A stretch of 64,000 nucleotides of DNA. It comes from Parascedosporium putredinis. Lineage: Eukaryota > Ascomycota > Sordariomycetes > Microascales > Microascaceae. The translations under genes were made by a program, and so were the position numbers. The DNA lies in assembly GCA_949357655.1 (NCBI GenBank), contig CASHTG010000012.1:1364001-1428000 (forward strand). Direction: 5' to 3'. Positions 33,489 through 45,329 of this stretch are shown in pieces (the stretch's first letter is position 1; the number at the start of each line of letters is the position of its first letter). The notes beneath the pieces were generated by a model. The model was given only the letters and a program-made list of their open reading frames with translations, made no database searches and had not been told where the DNA came from.

Positions 33489-36400
33489 GGTGCTTGTTCA
33501 CAGCTTCACTTCTCGGACATACTCTCTCGGGAATTCCTTCCTCTTTCTCTCTGCTTCTTTTCACCTCCTTGGGATTTAAAGGAAAGGACTAGCGAGGGGG
33601 AGGGAAATGGGGAAAAAGGGCCCTCTTCGAACGGAAAAGTTCAACAGCGAGAGGGACCGGCAACTAGATATCGGACAGGACATGGGTCGGGGGTGAGAGG
33701 GGAGCAGGTCGGACGGAGACTCGATAATCTTAGACCCACGACCGTTCGCAAGTCCGCGAGGCTTAGCGGAACATTGGAGGGTGGTAGGAAAAAGAAAGAA
33801 GGGTTGAGGAGAAAATAGAACAGGACGAGAAAAGAATGGGGAAAAAAGTAAGCTTCCTTCGTCGACAGAGAATCACTTGTTGGTGACACGTTGGGCTGCG
33901 GATACGGACGAGCTGCTTCTTTTGTTTCCCCTCGTAGTTCTTGCTCGAGGTTGATCTCGCCAGTATTGAGAAATCAAGGCAAAGGTCCCTCCACTAACAT
34001 GGACGGCAGGATAGCGAGATGAGCAAAGGGACTGGCAAGCAAGCTTTGTACGTCGACGCGAGTCAATGACCCCACAGCTTGGCGGACGGAGGCAGGGCGA
34101 GGATGCAGAGGTCTTCTTCTGGCGAGATAAATCTTGTTGTCGTTGTTGATCTTGGCCTTCTGCTTCTTTTTTTCTTAGGGCAGGCTGGTCAGACACATGC
34201 ATCCCTCTATCAAGTTTGTCTCGTGCTGTCCCCGCCCTTCCGAATGAGGCGAGCACAAGGTCAAGATCTCCCCTCCTTCTATCAATCAATCATGTACTAT
34301 GGAGGGGCAGACCCTTCTCCTCTCCTCGTCGTCACCCACATCTGTTGTTATTGTCCCAAGTTCGAGGTTGATAATCTTCCGACAAATTTGCCTCCCATAT
34401 GAGCCGTATGCCCCCGGGACAGGTGCTATTCGTGCGGTGGGTTGCCAGGTCACACACATCATCTCTTCCCTCCTTCCTTTTTGCTTCCATTCCACCCCAT
34501 CTCAAGGCATACCTCTATACCTCTGGGCATGTGGGATATCGAATGCGATGCAGCGGCCCAAGAAGAGGAGCATGCGTTTCGAGGTCTGGGATTGAACAAA
34601 TCGTGGCTCGTACAGAAACAGGCAATATTACCCCGGACGTGTCAACCTTGGCGGTGGGCGACCTTGACCTGGATGATGTGCAGCTCTGGATATTTACCGG
34701 CGTCTGTCAGATATTGATCCATGTGCCTACCTACTCTACACTTTACGGACCTTTTCTTGCACGCCCGAGCACAAGATCCTTGTTCTCTCGTCTCTTCTCC
34801 TTCTTTTTCTCTTTACCGATGGCCACTCACTGAGCATACTTCGTCCTTGGATTCTGGATGTATGCACTTCCTGGCCCCACCGCTCTCATCTGGCAGTATC
34901 GAGTATTGTATTGGTTTCCTTGTGTGTGAGATACTCAACGGATGACTAGAGTACTATACAACTTTCGAAGAAGAAAAAAAAAAGGTCCTTCTTTTGAAGA
35001 TGCGAGGGCCCTTTTTGAGCCCTGAAAACTAGCGCCAATCTAGTGCAGGTAAATCTTGCGATGATCTGTTCACGCATGGCTGGAGTGTTCGGGAGATGGA
35101 CCCGGTGCTGGTCACCCCTCACGCTACTTGTTGCTGCTCTCGACACCGTCCACCCTCGAAACTGCACATGCGGCAATTCGCCCTGTTGGCCCGACGAGAC
35201 TCGTCTGCTGAGGTAGAAGAAGAGACGTACGTGTTGGGATGGACCCATCAAAACATGTCTGTCTGTGCTTCTCCCACTGATAAAGGGTGTCATTTCCGTC
35301 ATACCATGCCGGCGTGAAACAGGAGGGGCGGCTCCGGTGTGGGTCGCCCAACCCCGAAACGGGACAGCTCCATGAGTTAGTCCAGTCCAATGGCTGAAAG
35401 ATGTGAAGAGGGAAAAGGGAAGGAGACCAGAAAAAAAAAAGAAACGAGAAGACTGAAGCAAGAGTAAAACCACCAAGAAACGGAAGGGCAAAACGAAAAC
35501 TACGAGAAAGAACGAAAAATGCGACCGACAATGTATCTTCTGAATCTGCGAACCTGGACTTGTTGGATATACAGGCTGTTGGTTGACCATGGTTTTGAAT
35601 ATTCTTATTTTTCTTCCCTTGTTTCCCGTTTATATTAAAGGACGGCACTATGACTAGTGGATGTAGACGGTAGTGGAACTGGAGGGAGGGTAATACAGAC
35701 TCGACTTCAGCCACGACGACGCATACATGTAACCTCCACTCCCCCCACTTCCCACCTCCCTCCCCCGGCTCGCGGTTTGGGGGAAGGCCGGTACCACCAA
35801 TGACAATTCCTCGATGAGCAATTGATACAAAGGGATTTCTGAGTGGCCCTCGAGACTGGCATGTACCTCTCGGATCTCCGCCGACAAGCACTTTATCCAG
35901 AGATAGATTGCTGTGCCTGCAGTCGGTCGTATCGTGCTCCATGGTGCGAGATCCGGGCATGCAAGCGGGAGGGGGTACCAGACAAAGTTCCAGGAAAGAA
36001 GCCCGAAAACAAAAGAAGAAAAAAGAGAGTCGCCGCGCGCGGAAGGGGACCAAAAATATCGAGTTGATGGACCAGGCTCCGGGCGAATTCCAGGAATAAA
36101 GACATCCAGGGATCAATGGCACCGAAGCCAACATTGAAAGAGGCAAAGAGGCAAAGAGGGGCAAGGGGAGACAGGCCCACACCCACGCCTAAGCCCAAGG
36201 CTACTGGCCTACGACTTCATACTATGCCCTACGCCTACGCCTACGCCTACGCCCTACGCCCACACCCACGTCCACGCCGCACCGGGGTAGCAAGGAAAGG
36301 AAGGAAACACCAACGCCGAATTAGGGCGGGAAAGGCGGACGGAGATTTGAGGAAGGCACAAGCGCAAGAGGGCTGAAAAATGCAATTGAGGGGAGATCCC

Positions 36401-37473
36401 CCATTAGGTAGTGGGTGACATGATCCTGGCTCAATGAATGCACGTCCTGAATGTCATCAAATCGCACCATGCACCGCGCGCGCGCACCACGCATACGTAG
36501 TCGACACTACAACACTACTACCCTCCACGCCCTACCGGGGGACCAACTAACACGGTCGTAAACGGAAAAAACAACGACGAGCAAAAAAGAAGGAAGAAAG
36601 AAAAAGAAATTTGGGCAAAGAGACGCCTCCCCGAGAGATTTGCCCCGGGGCGGGCGGGCGCGCGCTCGGTCTATTATTATCATCTCGTCTCGTCCCTGGA
36701 GCGGGCCAAGCCAAGCTGAGGAGGCGGCCACAGGTGTAATGAGCGTGACATCAATTGATATCCGGTCCCCCTCGGTCCATCCCATCCCATAATACTGTAT
36801 ATACTTCGTACATGCCATGCGTGCGACCTGAAATCGTACAAGATCGCCTGCACACGCGAGAGGGTTGACCCGGACTTTCGTTTCATCATGGCCGCGAAAC
36901 ACTGAGCAATCGTACTCGGGGAAAACTTGGAGGGCTCATCAACACACTCGCTCATTGATCCGCTTCTTCGAGTTCACCTTGCTTCATCGCAACATCTCTC
37001 TCGCTTCTTTTTCCTTCTTTTTCTCTTTTGTTTGCTCTTTCTTCCCCTACTTTCCTCCCCTATTGCCCCTTCAGCTCACACCATTTTATCTATCGTGTGC
37101 AGCTGGACGAAAACACCGGACTGATTCAAGTTATTGTCTTTTGTGAACATCCATACATTGAACGTGGAGAGTCTCTGACTTGGGCTGGAAACCCGCGAAT
37201 ACTACACCACACCGGACCGGTAGACGGAAAACGACACCCTTTGATTCCTGGCATCCCCCACCCTTCACCTCTAAGCAGCGCAATAAGGGCCATTTAAACC
37301 CAAATATCCAAACGATAACAGGACAGGGGACAAGGAACCGAGATCAACCGCTCTCGTCTTCACTACACCAAGAGGAAGCGAGAAAAAAAAAAGAAGAGAG
37401 GAGATCAAGGCGACAAGGGAAGAGAGAGAGTGTGTGCCTATGTGTTAGGGAGAGAGAGAGAAAAACCGCCAAC
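33489..37473. other. Four-kilobase gene-free region
   Basis: Between the cupredoxin gene and the SUR7-like gene, both of which point away from it, so it holds two promoters. A 352-codon minus-strand open frame (35124-36182) is Phe/Ser/Arg rich without motifs and is regarded as chance. A CCTACG minisatellite lies at 36227-36260. A purine-rich leader with GAGAGAG runs at 37377-37462 just before the SUR7-like start. Confidence 0.45.
36227..36260 (+). repeat. CCTACG minisatellite with degenerate flank
   Basis: Several hexamers CCTACG in tandem, flanked on the 3' side by related CCACACCC and CCACG units. Located in noncoding DNA. Confidence 0.7.
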
Positions 37474-38883
37474 ATGGGTCTCACAACCTTTTACAAGCTG
37501 GTGCCATTCGTGCTATCCACCCTCATCGCCATTCTCCTCATCGTCGTGCTCGTCGCCGGCTCTTCACCGAGCACCCTTCCCAACCTATATCTTTTAAAGG
37601 TAAGTCATCCTCCATCATGTTTCCCGCCCCGTGCACTACACACCTCCCTACGAAAAGAGGCCTTTCCGCACCGCTCTCGGCCCCTCAGCAAACATCCTCC
37701 CCCTCTCTCCAATCCAAACAGTCCTGAAGATACGGCGGGCTTTCTTTTGGCTGACGACCCGTTTCACGTGCGCCTTTCCAGGTCAATACGACAAACCTCC
37801 ACCTCCCCTCCAAGCTCTCCGAGTCCCGCTACCTCGCCGACCTCTCCAAGGTGACCGGCACCGACCTGACAGGCCAGACCTTTGACGCAGCCACCCTAGG
37901 CATCGCCGAGCTCTACACCATCCACATCTTTACCTGCTGCGCCCAGCCCGACCGGTGCACCGCCCCCGTCCTCGGCCCTTCCTTCGACCCCGTGCTCCAC
38001 CTACGCCTCGGCATCGGCGCCGTCGACAGCCTCCCCGCCCCGCTCGAGGATGCCCTGAGCCTGTACAAGCGCGTGTCGCCCATGCTCGGCACCGTCTTCA
38101 TCCTCGCCTTCGTCCTCGTCCTCTCCGCCCCGAGCATCACCCTCCTCAACCGCCGCGTCTTCATCGCCGGCTGGCTCGCCATGTCCCTCGCCGGCCTCAG
38201 CGCCGTCCTCCTGCTCATCGGCTGCATCGCCGGCCGCGTCACCGCCCAGCGCCTGGTCCAGAGCCTCAACGAGAGCTTTAGCGACGAACTCGGCATCACC
38301 GCCGAGGAGGGCGGTCTCCTCCTCCCCGCCTGGGCCGCCATCCCCGTCTGCTTCGCCAACACCCTCCTCATCTTCATCCGCTCCAAGAAGGAGTCCCCCT
38401 CGACTTCCTCGAAGAGAGGGAAAAGATGAGGGAGAAGGAGAGGGAGCGCGAGAGGGAGATGGAGAGGGAAAGGGACGACGCCCGGACGCGGCTCGTGGAC
38501 AAGGAAAAGAAGACGAGAGAGTCCTCCGAGGAGCGCGGCGGGCCCGGGGACGACGACCGTTCCAACTCCGACGACGGCAACCACCACCAGTACCCCCGCC
38601 ACAATCATCATCACCACGCCAGCGGCGGCCTCTTTGACCAAGGCTCCGACCCGCGGCACAGCTCCTTCACGGCCGAGGACAGCACTCAGATCGAGCATCC
38701 CGCTCCCGTCGTCAGCAGGAGGGCCAGAGGCAGCCTGAGCGAGAACAGGTGGGGGAGGGCGCGAGCTCGACCCCGAACCCGAACCCGGCCATCGCCGAGC
38801 CCCCTTACCGGACCAGGAGCGTGAGGTACCGCGACCCCGACGCTTGGTACGTCAACTATAGAGGGGTGCAGACGGGGAGATGA
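37474..38883 (+). CDS. SUR7/PalI-family plasma-membrane protein, two frame breaks
   Basis: Exons 37474-37599 and 37782-38883 (intron 37600-37781, GTAAGT to CCAG, phase 0) give about 409 residues. The topology is claudin-like: TM1 FVLSTLIAILLIVVLVAG (about residues 9-26), an extracellular loop with the paired cysteines FTCCAQPDRC, then three more hydrophobic spans (GTVFILAFVLVLSA; IAGWLAMSLAGLSAVLLLIG; LLLPAWAAIPVCFANTLLIF). A charged, His-rich cytoplasmic tail follows (KMREKERERERE, HNHHHHAS) and ends WYVNYRGVQTGR. SUR7/PalI proteins act in cortical eisosome domains or pH signalling; which applies here is not clear. Breaks: C5 at 38395-38399 and G5 at 38751-38755, each one base missing. Without the first the protein would stop after about residue 257. 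Confidence 0.75.
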
Positions 38884-39559
38884 GACGCTCAGAGTCGATT
38901 CGCAATTAAGGGGGTCCCACCGTAAAAGTAAACAAGTCCCCCATGAGAAGAGAAGAAAACGAAAGGGGGTAAAAAGCAACCCCTTGATAAAATTGGAAGG
39001 CTTTTTTTTTTTCTTTTTCTTTCTTCTTCTTCATCCTATTCACCTTCTTCATCATGATAATTCTTTCTCCACTTTCCTTTCTTTCTTTTCTTTTTTTATG
39101 TCTTGCCTTGGATGAGGACATCACGGCCGTCTTGGTACCTGGAGTTATAGGCGAATTTCTTTTTGTTTCTTAGTTTCGTTACCCCTAACCCTAAAAGAGG
39201 GATAGGATTAGCCTAGCAGCTGAACAAGATATTTTCTCCATAAAAAACGGATTACTATCGTAAAAAAATGGTTCAATTGGAAATTACAATGCCGTGAAAA
39301 GAAAAAAAGAAAAGAAAAGCCCCTAAACTTGATTCTATATGTGCCGTGACGGCTAATCTTCGTCCCTCGTCCTTGGGCTCGGAGACGAGACAGGACTGCT
39401 GCGTGCTCTTTCCAACCATCCAACCATGCATGTGTATGCTATAACCGTCCTCCTGCGGACTCTCCGTCCCTATTGGAGACCCTGAATGAATTAAACCCCC
39501 AAAAGAGAAGAAAAGAGAAAGGAAAATTATTTGGGCGCGCGGCGCATCACTTCACTCCA
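38884..39559. other. Convergent intergenic region with telomere-like dimer
   Basis: 3' flanks of the SUR7-like and CxxC-module genes. T-rich tract at 39000-39100 and a CCCTAACCCTAA dimer at 39183-39194. No gene. Confidence 0.5.
39183..39194. repeat. Interstitial telomere-like dimer
   Basis: Two exact units of CCCTAA, the complement of the fungal telomere repeat TTAGGG. Two copies can arise by chance. Confidence 0.6.
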
Positions 39560-41183
39560 TCACTCAACCTCCTTCCACAGCGCCTCGAGCTGGGTGATGC
39601 GGTCCCTGAGCACGGGATCCAAGTTTGGCGAGGCAAGCACCCTCATCGTCATTTCGGCCGGGTCCTCGCTCACGGCCTCGACGATCTCGCCCCACGCGTG
39701 GAGGGTCCTGAGGCCCTCTTCCTGGCGGCGCCGAGCTTGCGGAAGACGGCGTCGCGGTGGCGCATGATGGAGTTGAAGTCGGAAAGGGCGAGGCGGGGGT
39801 CGGGGGCGCGGGAGGCCTGGGACCAAAAGAGGCGCACGCGGGGGCTGTAAAAGTCGCATTTGCGGGGCCCGGCCACGGCGGCGTCGCGGTACGTCATGAA
39901 TATGGAGAGCGGGGATCGGAAGACGACGTCGCGCGCGCAGTCGGAGCACGCCGAGAACTCGCCCGTGCCGGTCCACCGGTGATCTTGCGAGGAAGGGCTG
40001 CCCCCGGACAAGGAGGTGACGTGGACAGGTAGGCGGCCGTGGAGAGGAAGACGGACGGCTCGCCCTTCTCGGCGGCTTCGGAAATCTTCTTGATATACTG
40101 ATCGAGGCGGGGTTGGCGCTGTTGAGGGCACAGGTCGCGCCTGGTGGGGGCTGCCGGTCCCCTGGACTAGGTGCGCGTCCAAGATCTGGATGGGCCGCAC
40201 AAGGGTGGCGACGCAGGCGGCACATAGGGCAAAATCCTGGATGCCCGGGAGGGTGTACCAGTGGGTGCCCGGATGGATCCCGGCTGGGGTGCAGGGCGGG
40301 GTGGTGAGAACGGCCTCGGCGGCGTGGGTGAAGATGTCGGTCTCCCCAAACTCCATCATGAGGCCAAAGTTGACGGGCAGGCGGGGTTGGCGCCGAATCC
40401 GCAGGCGAGGCGATCCCGCGGCGGGCGGCACTGCTCGAATATGGTTTCCTGATACTGGGTGCCGCCCGCGGCGTCGAGGTAGCACTCCTCGCAGATGATG
40501 AGCCCGCGCGCGCGCGTACTTGGGCCTGTACCACTTGCGCGAGGCGCCTGGGACCTCGGTGGGCCCCGCGCACGGGAGCACCTGGATCCGCCGGAGGGCA
40601 GCGGTGATGAACTCGTCGTAGTCGCCGGCCTCGCAGGCCATGCGCCGCGTAAAGGGGTTGCCGACGTCGCACAGGGCCATCTGGGTGGGGGCTGGCGCAC
40701 GGTGGCCGGGGCGACGGAACGGGCAAAGGTGGACGGGGCCAGGTAGTCCTCGTAGCAGGCGTGGCAGGCATGGAGGCCGGCGGCTAGGCGGTGCCATTCG
40801 AAGTCATCGTCGGGGGCGACGGGACTGGAGAATTTGCACGACTTGACCAGCACGCGGTAGGCGATGTGGTCCTCGAGCTTCCGGAGGATGACGGGGTCCT
40901 TGCGCTTGATCCTGTACTGGGAAACCAGCGACTTGACCCTCGGGGTGTTGAAGTTGCAGTAACGGTCTGGGCCCGCCATGGTCTCTACGATGGGGTAGAA
41001 GTGGTCCTGGAGCCCCGCGGGGACGACGCGGCGCTCGAAGCAGTTGGAGCAGGCATAGAAGTCGGGCGTCTTTTCAAAGGCGTACCATGTCGTCGGGTAG
41101 GACACGGGGTAGGGGATCGGATCGCGTGAGGGGCAGTGTTGGAGGGGCGTCGAGGCAAATGTGGGCGAGGCAGATTGGTGCAT
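39560..41183 (-). CDS. Protein with five CxxC modules (putative zinc-binding), six frame breaks
   Basis: Intronless minus-strand gene of about 542 residues, family not recognised by name. Five CxxC motifs are spaced along it: YACSNCFERR, LHACHACYEDYL, IICEECYLDAA, FALCAACVATL and FSACSDCARDVV. Most are followed after 30-60 residues by a Cys-x-x-x-x-Pro motif such as CNFNTPRV, CDVGNPF, CGFGANPRL and CDFYSPRV. The repeated pattern suggests four-Cys zinc sites built from one duplicated module. The protein opens PTTWYAFEKTPDFYACSNC. No signal peptide or membrane span is seen. Breaks: GGG 40683-40685, CG repeat 40504-40516, G4 40383-40386, G5 40146-40150, C5 40001-40005, GG 39724-39725. The CG-repeat and second G5-type sites need one extra or two missing bases; the others one missing. 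Total length is then divisible by three. Confidence 0.72.
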
Positions 41184-42914
41184 TGCTCGGCGACGGGAGG
41201 TCTTCTCGAGACCCGCCCCGCCAACAAGTAGAGAAGATTCGGAGAGAAAAAAGGGCGTCGAGGGCCGAGAGGCCAAACGCGGCACGCGAGCAGAGAGAGG
41301 GAGAACGTGTGTGTGTTGGTGGAGGGGCAGGGAGGGGTAGAAGAGACCCCCGGGGACTCGACTCGAGGAGGGAAGAGTGGAAGATGGGGGAAGGGAGGAG
41401 TGAAGGAGAGTGAGTAAGCGAGTGAGATGTTTTATTTTTATGGAAGAAGAGAAGGAACGAAAGAAAGGAGAAAAAAAGACTGGTGAAAAATGTCAGCAGC
41501 AAGTGGTACTGGATCGTAACTGGTGACACTTTTTCTTGTGAAAAGGAGACCTTAGTATGTCCTCGACCCATAGATGGCCTGTCCCGTCAGGTTTCCTCAT
41601 CTGTCCCCCCTTAACCTTCCATCCATCCATGGATCCATCGATCAATCAGCCTCATGACGAGGTCCACCTGTGCCGTCATACCAGCCAGGGCACGGCGTTG
41701 TGTATTGGACAGGCGGGCGCGGGCAGCGAGTAATCAAAAGGGTGCCCAACGCAACCCACGCATCGACGAACAGTCAAGAGAGACTGTCGGTGCTGCACAA
41801 CGTACATTGAATGGGTTTGTCGCATCCATCGATCCATTCAATGTATTTCGCCAACGGCCACTGAGGGTCTCTGATTACCCCGGTGCCACCGCCATCGCCA
41901 CTCTGGGACCTGACCAAGTTGCACATGCGTGTTTTTCCCTTTCTCCCCCCTCTTTCTCTCCCTGTCCCTCTTTCTCTCTTTCTGTTCCTCTTCTCCTCCC
42001 TCAGGACCCCCTCCAAAAAAAAAAACCACCCGGATGATTGGATGAGGATGGCCGGATTTCTAAGTGGAAAGACGTCGGCGGCAATCCCTTGAATGCTTCC
42101 CTCTCCCGGACGGCGGACTGCCAATGGCATTGGCCATTTGCGGAGTGGGAAACAACGCTAAGACTTGAATGGGTTTTTGCAGAGTGAGTACTTTGAGGGG
42201 AAGCTTGCAGAGGGGCACAAAGTGCCAAGCTAGTTTAGTGTCACAGAGGCGCCAGGCACCAAAAAATGATGGAACGAAACCGAGTGCGGCGGTATTACAC
42301 TCACTCCCTCTAGTCTTTGCTACGAGTAACTGGGGGCATCGTTGTGAATCAGGCTGATTATAGTGGACGTCTCTTGGGACATCGAATAGAGAGACTTGAG
42401 TCTTCTTATCTATCAGGGCCCGACTTTACAACGGGCTCAGTGTTTTGATAGATTATACCGAGCTCATTATGCTAGCACGACTGCCCAGTGATTCGCAGGG
42501 GGCACACACGACATGGCACTGAGCTGGGGCGTGTGGTGTGCCATTGATAGTGTCGATGGATTCTTGGTGTGGGAGAATTGATTTGGACGAGCTGAAGCAC
42601 TTCAATTGTTGGGTCGCCCCGATACAAGGCGACGGTTGATCCCTGCAACAGCCAGCTGCACAACGGTCCGTGCCGATCCGGTTGAACAAGGAGAAAAAGA
42701 GATCAAGAATATCACCACACCGATTCCCTTTGCGACGACTTGTGAAGCTCGAAACAGACGAGAGGCGCATCAGCACCATAGGGCTTCTGAGAAACATTGC
42801 GAGTTGAAAGTCTATTGGAGAAGGCTTCTCGAGTTACTCGCCGTCGTAGTTAACAACTTAGACTGCATTAGCATTGGCAATTCGTCATCTGTATACCTCG
42901 GTACTCGCCCAAAA
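41184..42914. other. Divergent intergenic region
   Basis: Promoter region between the CxxC-module gene and the TMEM97-like gene. Contains the palindromic ATCCATGGATCCATC at 41625-41639 and a pyrimidine-rich tract at 41935-42005. No gene is recognised. Confidence 0.45.
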
Positions 42915-43846
42915 ATGGCCGCCACTACGACAACGCGCAACTGGCGCGACTATCTCTATCTCGCCTTCTTCTCCATCTCCTTCATCTCCATGTTCTGTAA
43001 GTCCTTTTTCACTCTTTTTTCTTTTGCTTCTTGTTCATTCTCCGTATGCGCCTCCTTCTCCTTGTCCAACCACGATCCTTGATTTATGCTGCACCTACTT
43101 ACCTTGTTTCTCTCCGCCGCTCCCCCTCGCCGCAGTGGTGGACCTCGTCGAATTCGTCCCGCACTCTCTGGGTCCCCAAGTCGAGCCCCCTTCACTTCCT
43201 CCAGCTCATCCGTGACTTTTACACCGCCACCTACCACGACCTCTTTCTGTCTACCCCTGGGACCAGCAGCCTACCTTCTTCCGCCTCTTCACCACCCTCG
43301 AGCTCGTCTACCAGCTGCCCGCCGCCTTCTGGATCCTCCGCCGCTTCTCCCGCGACGGTCGCCGGCCCACGGCCACGGGCAAGACTGGTGGCACCACTCC
43401 GGCCCTGGAACTCATGTGTCTCGTGTACGGCGTCCAGTGCGCTCTCACCACGCTTACCTGCATCTACGACTGCTGGCACTGGGAGGGCGAGCTGTACACC
43501 TGGGACGTCAAGAAGCAACTCATCTTTAACCTCTACATGCCCTGGTTCATTATTCGTGAGTTCTTTTTCCAAATTTGTTTTTCTGGTGGCCATCTCCACC
43601 CACCCTTCTAACCCATGCTTCCCCCTTGTTTTTACAACTCTTGTCGTTCCCTCCCCTTCCTCGTCCTGTGGGCGTCGAGGTCCATACCGCATCTTCCGAT
43701 GACCCGTGAGCAGTCATACAAAGAACAGACTAACACTGCTTTATCCATTTCCCTCCCTAATAGCCCTGGGTATGTCGCTGGACATGTACACAAGGCTCTT
43801 GGGTAGGCTCAATGGCCAGGATGGAGGACGATCAAAGGTGCAGTGA
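42915..43846 (+). CDS. TMEM97 / sigma-2 receptor-like EXPERA-domain membrane protein, two frame breaks
   Basis: Exons 42915-42996, 43136-43555 and 43764-43846 give about 194 residues. The four-helix layout matches fungal transmembrane protein 6/97: RNWRDYLYLAFFSISFISMF (TM1), then VDLVEF, a loop with DFYTATYHDLFL, FTTLELVYQLPAAFWILRRF (TM2, with the conserved acidic residue), LMCLVYGVQCALTTLTCIYD (TM3), and FNLYMPWFIIPLGMSLDMYT (TM4). EXPERA proteins of the ER bind sterols or stabilise sterol-related partners. Introns: GTAAGT at 42997 and GTGAGT at 43556, the latter ending CCTAATAG. Breaks: CCC at 43158-43160 (one extra or two missing) and C4 at 43254-43257 (one missing), cancelling in total length. 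Confidence 0.82.
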
Positions 43847-44176
43847 ACCAATGGTGCGAGAGAGACTGGCAACTCGTCCTTTGGGCATCGCTGTCTTGTG
43901 CGACATGCAGACGACACGGTCACACGGTTGTTGTGTCGAGGTAATGTTTTGCTTGATCACAGACTACATGTAGCAGCAGCACGCCATTTGTACAAATTCT
44001 TTGGTTTTTCTTCTCATAATAGCCTCGTATAATAATGGACTTTTGGCCAAACGGCCCCCTTTGTAATACTCGAAAATAGCATGACATACAAGCTGGTTTT
44101 GCCCCCTTGATTTGTACAGATCCCGACTGATGATACACTGCACACGCCTGAAAGGCTGGCTGACCCCAAAAACATT

Positions 44177-44218
<42 letters not shown>

Positions 44219-44298
44219 GTTCTTCTTGAGCCCAAAAAAGGCTCCTTCCGCCGCCCGGTCTCACCCTCATAACCGCGCTCATTCGTCTTCTCCCGCCC
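43847..44298. other. Convergent intergenic region with CT microsatellite
   Basis: 3' flanks of two convergent genes. A perfect (CT)n run at 44180-44217. No gene. Confidence 0.5.
44180..44217 (+). repeat. (CT)n microsatellite
   Basis: About 18 consecutive CT units, perfect. Confidence 0.9.
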
Positions 44299-45329
44299 TT
44301 AGTCTATCCTCTTGGAGTAACCCCAGCCGTTACCAACGCCGGAGCTCGTGCCATGCCCGAGCGGCGTGGCGCCACCCAACGCCCTACCCCGTAGCCTATC
44401 GGGGAGGACCTTGCCGTAAAAGTAGACACCCGAGGCGACGGCGCCGGCGATGAAGGAGAACATGACGTAGAAGATGGTGCTCGCAAAGATGTGTCCGCCC
44501 ATGCCCTGCCAATGGACGGTGCCGTCGGTGCGGGGCAGCTGCGGGTTGGGGAACCACCGGACGGAGAAGCGGAGCGGAAGCGGGTCGCCGATGACGATGC
44601 GGTGCGTGTCCGAGTTCTTGGCGTGGTTCAGCGGGCTGGTGCTGTAGGCCACCCCGCTGTCGAGCACGCCGGTATCGCGCGGCCGGATGCGCCGCGGCGA
44701 CATGGTGTGCAGCAGCACGTTCATGTGCGTGCTGATGTGCATGTGGCTCAGCTGGAGCGTGCCCGCCAGCGCGAACACGATGGGCACGTACTCTTGCTCG
44801 TAGGGCTTATCGCCAATGACCTCCACGTGCGGCCGGGGGCGGGCCGGTAGCCGGCACGACAGCGGCGCGTCCGAGTGGATGTAGAACTCGAGGAGGTGGA
44901 AAAACGGGTCGTCGATGGCCGCGATTGTGCAGTTTTGCTCGCCTTCCACCCCGTACTGGAACTCGAGCGGCTTGCCGGTTTCCTCGCAGATGGGGAAGGA
45001 CGACCATTGGATCTCCTGTTTCTCGTTTTCGACGTGCTCACCGGTTTCTCTGGTTTACGAATTGGAAACGTTAGCTGCCATGTCATGTCGCGTTTTATAC
45101 GAGGGGCCTTGGAAGTGGGAGCCCAAGAAAAGAAAAAAAAAAGAGAATCGAGCAGAAAATCAGAAGAGTAGAAACAGGAATCAAAGGTTGCTTACGAGCT
45201 ACGGTTCATGCACTCGACGTGCAGCGGCGTTCCATACCGAAACGACGGGAGACCGGCGGTTGCCTCTGCCGCGACGGACGCAGCGAAGCTGAGGGCCCAG
45301 AGGGCTGCGGGTAGGGTATAGGAGCGCAT
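44299..45329 (-). CDS. Unrecognised type I membrane protein with His/Met-rich lumenal stretch
   Basis: Minus-strand exons 45329-45196 and 45049-44299 (intron 45050-45195; branch GCTAAC, acceptor CCAG) give 294 residues with no break. A signal peptide (residues 1-21, LPAALWALSFAASVAAEA) is followed by a lumenal or extracellular region with cysteines in HVECMNRS, FPICEE, QNCTI (also an N-glycosylation sequon) and LSCRLP. A stretch LSHMHISTHMNVLLHTM holds four His and four Met residues near its centre. One transmembrane helix follows near the C-terminus, FASTIFYVMFSFIAGAVASG, then a short basic tail ending GYSKRID. I do not recognise the family. The topology suggests an ER, Golgi or plasma-membrane type I protein. 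Confidence 0.75.

Noticed and set aside
35124..36182. 352-codon minus-strand open frame
   Set aside because: Low-complexity Phe/Ser runs derived from A/T-rich tracts and no family feature; probably chance.
37913..38698. 261-codon minus-strand open frame
   Set aside because: Antisense shadow of the SUR7-like gene.
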